This document shows, one piece after another, positions 1 to 14,400 of a DNA stretch of 64,000 bases. This DNA comes from Mycteria americana (taxonomy: Eukaryota > Chordata > Aves > Ciconiiformes > Ciconiidae): positions 41,334,135 through 41,398,134 of the forward strand of contig NC_134365.1 of NCBI RefSeq assembly GCF_035582795.1, written 5' to 3'. Every line of letters starts with the position of its first letter. Position 1 is the stretch's first letter. The notes below the pieces were generated by a model. That model was not told where the DNA came from. It worked only from the letters and a program-made list of their open reading frames with translations, and searched no databases. The translations under genes and the position numbers were made by a program.

Positions 1-3000
1 TTGCTAACGCAACTTCTAATTCAGTAATATTCTTTGCCGTGTCTCTCTTCATAGGAAAAAAATGACAGTTGTGTTTTCTCAAACTTCATGAAGTGGCTGG
101 GCTGGTTTGAAGTTTCACCGCTCTCAGTAGGAGCAGTTCTGTCCTTATCTAAATCTCCCCACCTGTGTGTTGCACTTCTGCTTGCTTGGGTGTTGTACTC
201 ATTTGATCTACCAGTGATTTAGCAAGCTGAAATAATACAAAAAACTGTGTGTGGTTATTTTTTGCTGGGTTAGCTTTCTATTGGTCTACGGAGCACATTG
301 GATCACCAGTTGTTCCTTTGGACGGCAGCAGGATTTTAGAAGGGCTCACAAAGTAGTGAAACTTCATTCCAGGTGGAATAAACACAGTGTAAGTTCGTAC
401 AGACCCAGCATTCTCACTTAAGGCATTTTGCACTTAGGTGTGTTTCCAAGCTACAGCTGTCCTAAATTAATTACGCTTTTCCTTCTGGCTGTGCAGTGTT
501 GTAATGAGGTGTTGAGGTGGTAAATTTCTGAAACAGTAGTAGGCATTAGTTTGTGGGGTGCTTTAGTCTCATTTGGCAGATCTTATCACATGAAAGTAAT
601 ATATTTTTAATGTGTATGTTCTTTTCTGCAAAATATCACACAAAGTAATTCCCATGGAATGCACATGGCAATATATTAAGCAGCTAGGATAGCCTGCGTT
701 GTCTCAGCTTTCATGAAATCTTGTTTCAGCAAACCATATAAGGTTGTGGTTTCCATTATATTTTTACCCTGTTTGCCTTCCCCTTCTCTATCACATTTTT
801 TAAAAATTTCCTAGACGTCATTAATATCAGGGGATTCACAACTTGGCTATTTCATATTGTCTCTGGTTTCTGCTCCATACGTTAGTGGGATATGAATTAC
901 AAATTTGGTTACCTCATGTAACTGTAATTACTACTTTACTTGTATTTTTGTCTTATTTGTTTTTTCTTACTGTCTCATATCTCAGAAGGTTTTTTTCAGT
1001 GTTTTTCTCCATACGGTCAACTCTGTCCTAGAAAACTCAAGTTAATGCTGTTGAGTTCTGGAATCGTGACTCATTCTTTATTAATGACTGTCTGCACTAG
1101 ACCAGCGTGAGCTTCAGTTTTTTGCCCTTTCTTAGAGTTGCCAGTTTTTTCTTCACGTAGCTTGGCAGTAAGGTCTTTCGTTTTCAGTGCTTTTGACTTT
1201 ATGTGTGAAAGCAGGTGTATTTTCTCTCTTTTTGTTCCTTAGCAAATAGTAGTTTCTTTTCCTTATTTCAGAGAACTGACTCAAGACTCACCCTTATAAC
1301 AGAAAACCATGTTAGAAAATGAGGTAAAAAGTTGTGTATGGTGAGAAGTACAAACTTCAGTTTTAGTCTTTTGGTGTATAGGCTATTATAACAGCTGGCC
1401 TAAAGACAGTAACGATTTTTGTTTTATGCTCTTGGAGTTCAGAGTATCTTCAGCACATGGGCTGTTAGACCTTTCTCAAATTACCGACGGGCACATGGGC
1501 TTTCAGAGAAGTTATTTTTCACTTGTGTGTGCCCTTGCTCTTGAAGTTAAAGCTTCAGAGCTTTAAGCTCTGAAAGCTTTAAGCTTCAGTTCAGCAACTA
1601 GAAGTCCTTTCTGAATATATTGTACTTCATAGGTTTTCTTTGTGAACAGAAGCCTTTACCTGGCTTTGCCTCTTTTGAATTTAGTTGAGGTTTCATTATG
1701 CTTGAATGTAAAGCAGTTCACTGATAATTCTGAAATGTCTGTATATTCTTTGTTTTCTTTTCATTAAGGATTTCTCTTGCAGAAGCGTACACAGTAGAAA
1801 TAGTGTGCTACCACCTCAAGCTCTTACTGTTGGAACCCTGAATAGACTTGTATTTTTGCTGGTACCCCGCTATTGTTGCATAAGTAGCAGAAATACTTTG
1901 TGTTCAAGAAATCTTCGGTGCACCTAACGCAGAACTTGAAAAACTTACTGTTGTCAAGCAGGAAACCTTTCTTATGATACGTGGTTCCCGATGTTGTGAG
2001 CTTTCTCATATTTCTCACAACATGAACAATATTTGTGGGATTCCACACCCCACCCCACCCCTGCTTAGAAACATGGTGTTTGTAAGACTCTTAAGACTGG
2101 CAGGGTGTAAAATTTTACTGTCTTAAGAAAAAGGTTGAGCCATAGGCTCAGCAAACAAAAGATACATAAGAGTATGGCTTTATATTTTTATTAAAATTCA
2201 AATGCCAGAAGTTGTAGGTTATCTTCTGTGGAGCAGAAGATCACGTTGGTCAAGTAATGTTAGCTTGATGCTTTGCAGAGCACTCAAATGTGCTGGTATC
2301 TGGTCATTGAAAGCAGACTATTGATGTAGTAGGTACTTTGATGTGCCCAGTGACAGTTTAGCAGTGGATGTATGAATAAGCTCTGGGGGAACCTCAGCTA
2401 TTCCGAAGAGGGAGATGGAAATTAAAGCAGCATAATGCAGATTTTTAAATTGAGTTATATTTCTTCTAACTTAAAGCACAGCTCTCAACTAAGATAGTTT
2501 CTTTTGTGGATATAAGGTCTCTCAGGACAACCATTGCCTAAATTGAATTTCTTTTATTGCCCTGTAGTTGTTTCCTTACTGTGTTGCATCTTTTGTTCTG
2601 TTTACCTTCTGTCAGAATCTGAAAATAAGATGCTGCATAGCTGCTATATCTGTTGTTAATATTTGCAGACAGACCCATTTTTCCTTAATTTGTAGTCTGT
2701 GGAACATTCAGACTTTCTTACCTAGTCACTTCTTGTGAGCACGCCTGTTTGCTGCTTCAACTGTTGAATCCACAGTGAGGTCCTTTACCTGATTCTCTAA
2801 CATGAGGCAAAAATGAAGTAACTGCTATTGAAAAGTTGTTAGAATCAGGATTTGCACAGTGCCATAATTACTTAATGACCCCAGAGCAGTGGCTGATGCA
2901 CTGTGTAAGTGCTGCAAGCTGCATTTGTCATGAGAAGCTGGATAGCATCTTGGCAGAACGATGCTGGCCCTGAGCTGTACTCTCTGGCAGGAGAAGGAGA

Positions 3001-6000
3001 GTGAGTTGGATAAGAACACAGGGAGAGAGTATGAAGCATCTGAAAGATGGGACTAGCTAACTAGCTGGAAGAGTTGCAGTGCTTCTCCATTCTCTAATGT
3101 CCTGCGTTTGGCAAGTTGTTGGTGTGTGACAGAGGTAAGAGCGAGAGTATAAGGTATGAATGATCAGTGCACATGACATCAGCTAGTACTTAGGTGCCCA
3201 GCACAGGCAGGGTGAGGGAGGGCAGGCTGAGGATACATGGGTGAGGAGGACCACCCTGTTCTGTGGTAGCCCCAGATCCTAGCTCTCCTTTTTTGTTCCC
3301 TACGCCTTATTGTCTTTGGGTGCAGTGTTGTCTTTCACTAGCTGGTAGCACAGGGCTGTAAATTGCCATCAAATGGCAAACATTTAATCCCAAAACTTTG
3401 CTTGTGTTCTGGCATATGTTGTAATTGTTCATGTAGTATGCTGAAGGCCTTCTGCTCATGTATGTCTCTGGCAATAAGAAGCTACAAACATTGCCTGTTG
3501 ACTGCTCATTGTAAGCAGCATAATAAGCTGGAGATACGAGTTGTTCATGCTGTGTCCTTACAGTATTAAGAAGGATATAATTTATTTCTCAGAACATGTT
3601 ACTGGGACAACAAATGGGACTTCAGAAAGTTATTTTCTGCTGGATGTGGAATATAAATACTTGAACAGTTTTCCAGAACCTTAACTAGCATATGCCATGA
3701 CATGTAAACTGAGCCTACATCCTGCCGCTTCTCTCTGTTTTTTATAGTAGGTAGGTAGACAACTATTCCTTTGTGCAGCTTTCCTGAATTTTGTGCTGTG
3801 GTTCCCTGTTTTTACAGACCCTCTGTCAGTATATCAGATACAGTAGCTGCAGTCTCTGTGCAGCACAGTGCTTTTAAGGACTGATTAGAACGAATTGTGA
3901 ATTTGCCTTAGACTTCTGTAGCACCTATGGAAAAAAAACAAAACAGGTCAAGGTGGCTTAGTAGTGTTTGGAAACTCTTGCATCGATTTTTAGCTTTTGG
4001 TAGGATTCTGAATCAAATAGGCAATGGGTCTAGTTTTCATTCTATAGAATTGGAAAAATAAATGTGGTTTAAGTCATGCTTGACAAGCAGGAAAGACCTA
4101 TGAACGTAAGCTTCGCAGGTACATATTATTTGAAACTTGAAATTTTGAGGTTACTAAAAAGTAATACTTAAATCGTACAAATTTCTTTTTTTTTCTACTT
4201 TCTCCATCATTTCTTTATAGAAGAAAGTTGCCAACTGAGTGCTTTTCCAGTGTTAAGTTTCCTTAGGTAGTCATGCTTATGATTTGAAGCATTCAAGAAA
4301 CTTAAGGATACCATAGATAGATATATCTGGAAACTGTTTTGCATAGAACTAGCTTTTAAGCTAGTGAGATGTCTGAAAAACCTTTGAGTAATTCTGATAT
4401 ATGTGCAGCTACAAGACAGAATGAAAATTTGTTTGAAATCAAGTAATTTTCAAAGTTGTTTAGCTCCTGTCACATTACGTCTTCATTAGCTTTGGTTGTG
4501 TTGGTGTGTGCTTTTGACAAACACTCTCCTGTTCTTTTTCTCATTTGTGTTTTTGTTGTGGGACCAGCAGGGTCTGGCTGTCATGTGTGTAATAACGTCT
4601 AACCTGAGGAACATGCATCTCTGTGGACAGTTAACAGATGTTTGCAAATAGGTGTAGAAGAAAACAAAACTACTGTTGTTTAAATCTGCATTTAGGCCTT
4701 TCATGGCTGGACAACTTTTTTGGCCTCAAGCATCTAAGCAGCATATGCTGCTTTTCTTCCCTGCGGTTCTGTTTCCATGACCAGTTGGCTGATGGTGCAG
4801 AGCACAGGTTTCTTACTGGGTGGATGAGTGGAAGGGCTGTAATATTGGGGTGAGGATTACCTTTGGGCTTTGATTAAAATCCTAGGGACATGTTGACTTC
4901 TCCAGTTAACCTGTGATGTGCACTTATTAACATGAACTTGTCTCTTTCCATGATGGGCTTATTAATATTGTGTAGACTTAGAGGAATAGTGATGACTCTA
5001 ATCATATGAAAAGGAAGTGAAAGATTGAGCTTGACTCCACCTACTTCTCACCTTTGAAAAAGCAACCATGATGAAATATGTACAATAATGAATAGTACAA
5101 AACCAAGGCAAGCCAGTAGCTTGTTTTTCTGTCTTTGTATTACAAGAAGCATAATCAACTAACTGAACAGATTATGTTCTTAAAAATCTTGAATTTTTTC
5201 ACACAGTGGATAATGAGGCCATTCTAGATCATATACCTTTCACTGAAGCCAAAAAGTTGTCAAGATTTAAAGGAGATTGGGTTGCTTTCCTATGCAGGGG
5301 GTCTTGACAGGTAATACCAGTGCAGGTTTTGGTTGGGTTTGGGGGGGTTATAGTTACTTTAACTGCTAATAAGGGGACAACGGGCTCATTATCCTGCCCT
5401 GCTTGTGTCTAGTTCCTTCTACTATCTCCGTACGTACCAGGATCTCACTACGTACATTTTGCCTGCACACCTTACACAGGTGTGTAAGGACCTTACACAG
5501 GTCCTTAGTGCTTTAATGATTCTGATTGTCCTCCAACATTTGCTGTCTGTTCTTCTACATCTTATTTCAAGGTACTCATCTTACATGTTCTGCAGTAACC
5601 TGCTGTTTAGGCAAGTGGCAGCATGTGCTGCTATTGCCTGGTTTTGAAATGTCTGTTTTCCTGGCTGCTTAAGAGGTCCATGTGTGCTGATGACCAGATG
5701 TTTCCCTGATTGTTGGGCTGCGGAGGCACTGAGCAAATACCTTTGTGGGCCACATGGTGTGCAGGGTTGAGCTAGTGTTATAGCAGTTGTCTACCAATGG
5801 ATGGGGTTTTTAATGCAAATCTAACTATTGGTATAGTGTCTTTCAACTTGATACTTTCCTTAATATTTATTACTTTTATGTGTAATTTAACGTTACTTTC
5901 CTTCTTTGAATTGACGAATAGCTTGCCAGTGCTGTAATATCAGAAAAAAATCTATCACAAACTACATTTTTTACTGTAAGGTAGTATAAGAATACTTAGC

Positions 6001-8388
6001 ATTTTTGAATTTTCAGCATGCTAAGAACATTGCGTGAAATACAGCTGCCCAGTGTAGCTAATCTTCAGGTGCTACCACTATAAAATCGTATTCTCAAAAT
6101 CAGCTTATTCAAATTCAGTTAAGTAGTTATCTTACAAAGTAATGCTAAATAGAGCAGCTCAATATTTCAGATAATTCAAGGATGGTAACTTCCAAAATGT
6201 TTTGCAGTGGGATAAGCTGTTAAAGCACTTCCTAGATAATATTTTGTAAGATGAATGCCCTATCTTTCTTCAAATTAGTTACATTATTGTATCTTCTAGA
6301 CTCCCATCTGTGTGTGATATCTTCAGTGATATAAATGAGCTTAAACAGTGCAATTTTTTAATATTAACTATTTGGTAACAGTTGGAAAAAATAAATACAA
6401 GATTGCACCTCTTATTGGATAAGAATAAATCCCAGTAGCTTGGCCTTCTGGCTTTTCAAAGTTGGAGAAGTTTTTCTCTCAAGGAGGGAAATAAGCTGCA
6501 TTGTGAGAAGTCCTCTGTTTTACAGATATCTTCCAAACTTATGAGCATGTTCTCACTTCTTTGATTTTATTGCCTGTTTTGGTAGAGCACAGGGCAGGGA
6601 GCTGGATCTGTTATGCAGAGCAATGTAAAATTTTTCAGTTGCATGACAACTGTGGCATTGGGAATGCGTTTTCTTTTCCCACGAAAGGAAGCGTTTGGCC
6701 TTCTGAGAGATTAATGGATGGAAAATAATAAAAACAATTATTAAATTGCATACCTCCTAGACTGAGAAGGTATGCTTTGTGACACTTACTAACATTATTG
6801 GCAGAAATGCACTTCTGCCAGTGTAACTCAGATACAAATAGTGTTGGCTTTTTTCCTGGAACAGCTGTCCCAGTGATTGATCACTTTGGTTCATACTTCT
6901 GACTAGTTGTGATAGATCAGGTTCAAATAGCTAGAAGGTAAAATGTAAATAAATTCCAAAGTTGCCTTGTTTAAACAGAGACTGAATTTAAAAACAGGTA
7001 TTTGGTAGAAATAGAGGGAGGATCTTTTTTGATAGAAGAGAGAAAAAGCTGTAATAGAGAAGAGGAAAGAAGGTTTCCAATATTTGAAAGGCAACTTGAT
7101 GTTAATAATGCTTCAAGAGGGAGATTATACTAAGTGACCTCTAGAGGTCTCTTCCAAGTGATATTTCTGTGATTAAACAGTACACTTCAGAAATTTCTTG
7201 CTTGTGTGAAGTGAAGAGAAAATTAAGAAATAAATCTACAACAGAAAGGATGAGTTAACTGAGTTTTACTGCTATTTTTAAACTCTGTATTCTTGTCTGG
7301 GTAGTTAAGCTTATACACCTAAACTTTTGGTTTAGTGGCCTGACTGCAAATGTGATGATTTAAAAAAATCTGGCAAACGAGTAAATTGAGAAAGAGATAC
7401 TGATATTTTAGTACCAAAGAAATATAATATCTCTCGCTGATTAGTGAAGAATTACTAGGTTTTGCCTTAAAAATATGTATTTCTTAAGGCAGTGTTCACA
7501 GCTTGGATTGAAAATTAACATGGTTATAAAAAATTACTGTTACTGTTTGATGTATTTCACTTCCACAAAATCGAAGGTTGATATATTAGGGACTTTTCAC
7601 TCTTCTTTTAGAGAGTTGTTTAAAACAGAACCTGTTTACATTGTTTATAGAGCTTTTAAGAGTATGTATAGCATGTAGCTTTGAAGAGCCTGCTGAATTT
7701 TGACAGACAAGGATTCTCTGATTTTTTTTTTTTTTTTTAAAAGCATGATCAGAAGACTGTGAAGAGTTTTGTAAATGCTGAAATGCAAAAGTTACGTGGG
7801 CAGCATGTACTCCTACAGGTCTCTCTTATCTGACTGTCATATATTCTACCTTTGAAATGGAACCTTTACCATTCATTCACCCTGCATGTAGGATTGGGCC
7901 ATTATTTCATCTAAGGCTGCAATTTTTTATTTCTGTGGAGTTCATCTTTTGTGCACTAGACCGTCCATTTAAATTAAGGTTATAATTTCAACATGCTTAA
8001 ATGGCAAGTGGGGGAAAGGCAGACTATGTAAGAAGACCTTTTAATGTTTCAAAAGCTGTGTAGTATTTCCATATGAACCTCTGCCTGCTGATTTTGAAAA
8101 AGAGTAGGTATTGAATGCATTTTTTGTGATTTACTGGTAAAGTAATAATAGTTGGTATATTGCTAAGAGAGTAAATTTAGCAAGTTCCCTTTTCCTTTGT
8201 TTCTTGATTTAAGTAAGTGAAAGACTCAGATCTTGGTGGTGGGGAGGAAGGAAAGGTAACACAAACCCTAACAAGGTAGAGGTGTTCACTTCAACTTATG
8301 TAGGTGAGTCAAGATGATAATGAGTACCACAGGAGAGAGAAACAATTTTAAAATCTTGGGTTTTATTTCATTACTGGCTTTGTTATAG
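1..8388 (+). other. TBC1D15: TBC1D15 intron 1 (partial)
   Basis: This AT-rich stretch precedes the first recognisable TBC1D15 exon. No CpG island and no exon encoding the short TBC1D15 N-terminus is visible, so exon 1 and the promoter should lie upstream of base 1. The stretch holds a CR1 3' tail near 7120-7175, an imperfect hairpin at 1549-1580 and a T-tract near 7722-7738. Short open frames here have no splice context or recognisable protein similarity. Confidence 0.7.
7118..7176 (+). repeat. CR1 LINE 3' tail fragment
   Basis: The motif taagtgacctctagaggtct, followed by cttccaagtgatatttctgtgatt-like sequence, matches the conserved 3' end of avian CR1 elements (roughly 'actaggtgacctctagaggtcccttccaa' then an ATTCTGTGA-type tail). 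Only the last 60 or so bases are recognisable, which fits the heavy 5' truncation usual for CR1. It is degenerate and non-coding. Confidence 0.65.
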
Positions 8389-8487
8389 GTTGTATATGAG
8401 CAAGAAGGAGTTTTCATTCATTCACCCTGCGGAAAAAATGATGACCAGGACAGCTTAATACCAGGAGTACTACGTGTCATAGAAAAG
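8389..8487 (+). CDS. TBC1D15: TBC1D15 exon 2
   Basis: This exon has 99 nt, 33 codons, with phase 0 at both ends. It starts after a ttatag acceptor with VVYEQEGVFIHSPCGK and ends LRVIEK before gtattt. The residues correspond to about 11-43 of the protein and closely match the human segment that follows the short exon 1 peptide. Confidence 0.93.
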
Positions 8488-11400
8488 GTATTTGCATAAT
8501 ACAGTTATGGAAACTTCGTATATTTGTTGGTGAAGCACATAACGTGTTTTGGCACATCTTAAATGTCTTTTTAAGTATAGTATTTCATAAATGAACAAAC
8601 ATCACATAACGTTTGATGTTGTCTGCATCATTTATATATATACGTGCAAGTTGCACCATAATCATACCATGAGTAAAGAGGGATATGTACTTTATTGTGT
8701 AATATTGGTTTTTTTTATGATTGTTTGTATTGTAGGAAAATGAAGTAATAGTAGACTGGAGACCACTGGATGATACTTCGGATACTTCCAATATCCTCTG
8801 TGCTGGAAAGGTATGTTTGTTAGTTATCAGTGTTCTTCATTCTGTTTCTCCAGAGATTTTATTTTGTGTTAACTTATGCGTAGATGATCTCATAACTGGA
8901 AGCAAAATCTATTTCTGCGATTATCATTGGTATTCATAGCTACATGTAGGAATCATATTTGTGGACTACAGCCCAGTTCAGGTTACTGGGATACATGTGT
9001 AGGTAACTGTATTTAGTTTTTACTTGGTTCATATATAAAAGAGGGGGACTATCTGTACAAATAGTAAAGACCAAATGAGTGTATCATGGTCACCGGTCCC
9101 CCTGCATGTACGATGTTGTAGTCTGGTGATTGACTCTTCATAATTAGACTCAAAACAGAGAGGTCTGTTCTAATGCAAAATAAAAATAGAAGTCTATGGA
9201 GGTTCCAAGATCCAGTGATATGTGGTATTTAAGCAGTATGAAGAGGATGTGACTAAAGAAGAAAGGTTTAAGTTTTACATTTAAATAAAAAGTTTGTTAT
9301 GTTGATAGAGTCTGGAAGAAAGGCTAGGATATTTTAGTACCATGTTGAATTTATTAAGTAAAACCTCGTTTCTTAGTCTTAGTCATAAGTCCAAATTTCC
9401 TGTGTTGAACTGTATTATGTTTCTTAGGATATTAATGCTACAGATTCTTTTAATCTGTGAAAATAAAGATGCTGCTTATTCTTGTTGAGTCTGAGAAACT
9501 AGCTCAATTTTCATGCCTTGTGTTTTTTGATAGTCACTTCTTTTCCCTCAGGATTCCAGTTCTGTTGTGGAGTGGACTCAAACTCCTAAAGAAAAATGTT
9601 CCCGAGGAGCAGACCGTCCAAGTAGTTATGAAGCAGAATGGGACATGGTCACCACAGTCTCTTTTAAAAAGAAACCTCATTCAAATGGAGGTACTTAAAA
9701 AAATAAGTGTGGGTTTTTTTGTTTTGTTTTTTTCTTTATGGTAACTTGTAACTGAAGAATTGCCTTTTACATACAGGAAAATGGATTTTATTAGGAATTG
9801 AAAAGCTGGGAGTCGTTTGTGGTTGAGGTGAATCTCTGAGTGTGGAAAAAATTCACAGTGGAATAGCTGCTGTCTGCCTCCAATCTAATTTTTTCTTTAA
9901 ATTGCTAGAGAACTGTATTGAAAATAATTGTTAAATCTAACTTCTTGCTGTGACGATCATTAGATGATGTAGCAGTTTTATCTGCATTGGGCTCCCACAT
10001 TCTTTCAAACAAATGGAATTTGAACTAGATGTCGTGTTAGAAAGGAAAATGAAAAAATATGTGGTTTACTACTCAAATGCCTTTCCATACTGCAACAGCA
10101 GGGGGAGATGGAATGTACATTTATGTGGTACATGCATCTTTTTTACTTTGGCAAAATAATTTTATAGCTACGTCTTTTTTTGTAGTGTCTCAGTAGATAC
10201 ATTGTAAAAAAAAAAAAAAGTGGGGGAGAAAGAGCAGTGATTCTCAAGTAATCTTTTTTTTCTCTGATTCTCCTGTAGTATTTTTCTTTATAATACTTGT
10301 TTTCCCTGTATTATTTCTCACCCTATAACTGGGGACCGTTATGCTTGTTTCACCATATCTGTGATGGTTTTAAATGTCATCGATGTCATGTATGAGTGCA
10401 AGGTTTGGACTTAAGATTATGAATATTTTTGGGTAAAGCATGGTCCTTGCTCCTAGAATACTGTGTTTGAGAGGAGCTTTTAGTGCTAGCAAGGTATAAA
10501 GCTGAAACCAGCATCTCTGTCAGGCATAGGATGGTTTATTATGTCAGTAGTCTGTATTGATTTTTCATCTTCAGGCATCAGAGTACATCTTCATCCAAAG
10601 TGAGTGTCAGTGAGCACACCTGACTTGGACTATGCTTTTTGCTGCTTCTTACTTATTTCCAGTTGCTGTAATTTGATGGGGGCAGGCCAGGGGGTGTGCC
10701 AGATTTCCTCCAGGCATGCTGGCAATTTTGTGTCCTCTGGTAAAGTAAAATTTAACCCCTTCTCTTTGAATGTGTCCAGTCTTGTGCAGAGTGTATATAT
10801 ACTTGCACAGTAGGGGAGAGAGGACTGGGTGGGGAGATTTTCAATTCCTTCTCCCTTCCTTTGGTAGCAGTCTTACAACACGTGGCTAATACTGTGTGCA
10901 ATATATAGCATACAGTATTGTAATGTATATCACGTTTAGTTTGAGTAAGTAGTACTATGTGGTGGAGATGCTGGTGGGATTCAGCTTGCTGCTGGAATTT
11001 AATACAGTGGTTGTACATTTAACTGCTGGATCACTTTTATAAACTTTATAAACAGCTTTAGGGGAGCAGTCTGATGGACTGGCTCATTATTTTAGAAGTC
11101 TGTAGAAGATGAGGAGGCACAGAGAGAAATCCAGAAATAGTAGTTACAGTACACATCTTATTGTCAGAACCAATGCTGGGTTTTGTGTTTTGGCTTTGTT
11201 TTTTAGGAACAGTGACAATTATGATGCATTTGTAATTGCTAACACTGGAATTCAAACTAAAATTGTGTGGTAATTTTGTTTTTAAGATGCTACAACTCAT
11301 GCAAATGGAGAAAGCAAGTGGTCGTTCCTGTTCAGTTTGGCAGATCTTAAATCAATCAAACAAAACAAAGAAGGCATGGGATGGTCTTATTTGGTGTTCT

Positions 11401-14400
11401 GTCTGAAGGATGACGTCAAGCTTCCAGCTCTTCACTTTCATCATGGAGATAGCAAACTATTGATTAAATGCCTTGAAAAGCACGTTGTGCTGAATGAGTA
11501 AGTATCAGACAACTTAGTTCTGCTTTAAAATATGGATTATTGGTTTACTTTTTTAATTCTGTAATGAATTTCAGATTAATGCTTCCTGATGTATTTTCTC
11601 CTCCCTTTTTTATTAGTAGAATCAATTTTCAAGGGGACTGAAACCATGATTTCACATACACATTCGGAACGCAGGCTGAAGTCTTAAAATTGTTGGATCG
11701 ATTTACAAACTAATTTAGAATCTGTTAAAGCGTTACTAGCTCCGTAATACCTCAGTAGCTCCCTCTAGTGGGTACAGAAGCTTCTCATGAACGCTCAGTG
11801 TATAGTTAAATCCTTCTTCATGAACCACTTCTATTAAATAGGATAATTTGTGTTAAAATTTGAGATCTTCTACTTTATGCGAAATATCTGAGTGTTGACA
11901 TCAGTTTGTGAGGTAACTTATGGTACTGACAACTAAATCAATTTGTATATACAAAGTTTCCCCCCAGAATTCTGTTCCCCTGTAACTTCTTGCTGTGGGG
12001 AATGTTTCACACTTGATCCTTACTCTTCAAATCAACTTTCTGAATGTAAGCATAGTTAGACCCTATCATGGTGTTAAATACTTGGGTTTTGTTGTGTATT
12101 TATATTGTGTTACCTCCATGTTTTTTACTTGGATAAAAGCCTTTTTGGTCATAGCATAAATGCAGAATAAAATAAAATGTTCTGCTCTCAACATGTAGGC
12201 ATAAGTATAATTTAAGAAGGCAACAGGGTAAATAAGAGTAGGTAGAGCATGAAGAAACAGTGAAGTGTAACAGGTACACCTGTAACAGGTGTAATGTCAA
12301 TGTAACAGGTATTCTGTTTTCAAAAGTGTTTTTCTATCACTTCCAACATAATATTCTGACAGATTTGAAGGTGGACAGTGAAATGTCTGTGGGAATCCTT
12401 ATAGAGGGCTCTTCTCACGTTGGTAGCATCAACGAGGTCAGAGTTGCCTTTGACAAGTAGGGAAGGCTATTGCTCAGTAATACTGTTAGGCTGGAGAGCT
12501 ATCCAATAGGACATGAGTTGTATATTCATTGAACTGATTTATGAAAGGTTTTGAAAGTGTCAAGACGTAGTGTTGATAATCAGAAATTGTCAGCTGCTTG
12601 GAGAAGGTAGCATAGTCAGTGTGACCAGCTGGTGAAATGGTACTGGCTGTAGCATTGTATGCAAGCTTTTTAAGGGGAAAAATCAAGAAGACCAAAGGAG
12701 AGGCTATTAGGGGGACAAGATAAAGTTGTAAATAAGAATATTCTCTGTACAACTGTAGATTAGGAGATCCTGGATGACAACTTCATCTTAAATCCTGAGT
12801 TTTTTCCTCTCCATCCACTTTGAGTTCTTCCTTAAACCTTCTTTCATTTCATTTTCTAATTTCCGTACTTCTGCAGGCGCAGGGGAATATTGTTGTCCTG
12901 CCATCCTCCTGCCTCCCTCCCCTTCCCCCCCAAGGAAATTGTTCCTTTTTGAGCATACTGCTCTTTGTTTACTTATTTGTGGATATCTTCCAACTAGTTG
13001 CTGGTAGGCTAGGGCAGGTTTTTGAGGCAACCTATGTAGCAAACATTGGAAAAACACTTGTGTTGTATGGTGAGTCACTGAAAGCTTTATACTCTATCTA
13101 ATATGGTCTATTGCCTGTGTGCTGTAGCAGTGTATTTCAAATTTTCTAACATGTACTTAATGAGCAGGACCAAGTTTTAAGTAGGCCTAGTGAGTGCATT
13201 TGCCAGTGTAGCAAACTGGTTTGCATTGACTTAATCAAAACTTTGTTCTTGTGATTAACTATCAAATAGAAACTAAAATTTTAGATGAAGATTTTCCCTT
13301 ATGCCTTCTTTCCAGTTAGTCCATTTGAGGCTTTAACAAAAGCAATTTAAAACTGAGTTCATGCTGCTGGGTTTAAGTGCCACTATTTAAAGAGCTTATT
13401 ATTGAATATATATATGTGTGTGTGTATACACATATGTATACATAAAAAACAATAAGCAACAGAAAAGTTGATAATTAAAATGCAGTACTGCAACTACAGA
13501 TCTGGAGTTATACTTGCATTAGTTTTGGTGGAGTTCCATGTATTTAATGTTGAGACACCTGAACTAAGCTTATTTTATATTTAATATTTTTTGCTCAAAG
13601 GCATAAAATATTTACAAGATACTGCTCTGCTATGTAACAAGTTATTTTGTCTTTTCATATTCAGGAAGTTTTTTGTATCTTTTGACTTCATGGTTGAAAG
13701 TTTTTTTTAAAAAACAAACAAACAAAACAAACCCCAGGAATCTAAACTAACATACCAGAACACCTGAAACCATTTTACAAAGCTGGACACCTAAGCTCCT
13801 ATAAGTCAGACATCTAGGTTCTGTCCAGCATTTGGTTGTCAGTTTGTTACTGCACACAATGTTAGACAGTTTGTGTAACTAACAGGCATTATTTCCAGTT
13901 TTGAGTCATGTGCTGCAAAAAATTATATTCCACATTGCTATGTAGAATTAATCCTTATTGATGAGTCACTGAATGAAAATGAAACAGGTAGTGATTTTGG
14001 TTCGTTTCAAACACTGTCTCTTTCAGATAGTCTTCGGTGAGTGAATGGGCACTTAACATTCTTCCCTTATTTGACCCAGTGGATTCTTAGTTATTGTCCT
14101 TTGTAGCCTCTTGCCAGGTGATGTGGACACTCCTCTTGGGACAGTGCAAAACAGTAGCTGCCAGGGAGGGAAGAAACTGTATGAAGAGACAGTCAAGTCC
14201 TTTGTGTCTGATTTTAAAAGAAAGTAGTGGCGTAGGGTTTGTGCAGTCTGACCCAGCAGCTGTGCCCTGGGGTGTCCAGGAATGCTTGTGAGATGGAGTT
14301 CCCTGCTAAGGTAAGACAGGGAAACTTGAGGTGATGTTCAAGCATTCAGGACGTGCTGAGCTGCTTAGTATTGCCACCTCGAACAGTTCTAAGCATTGAC

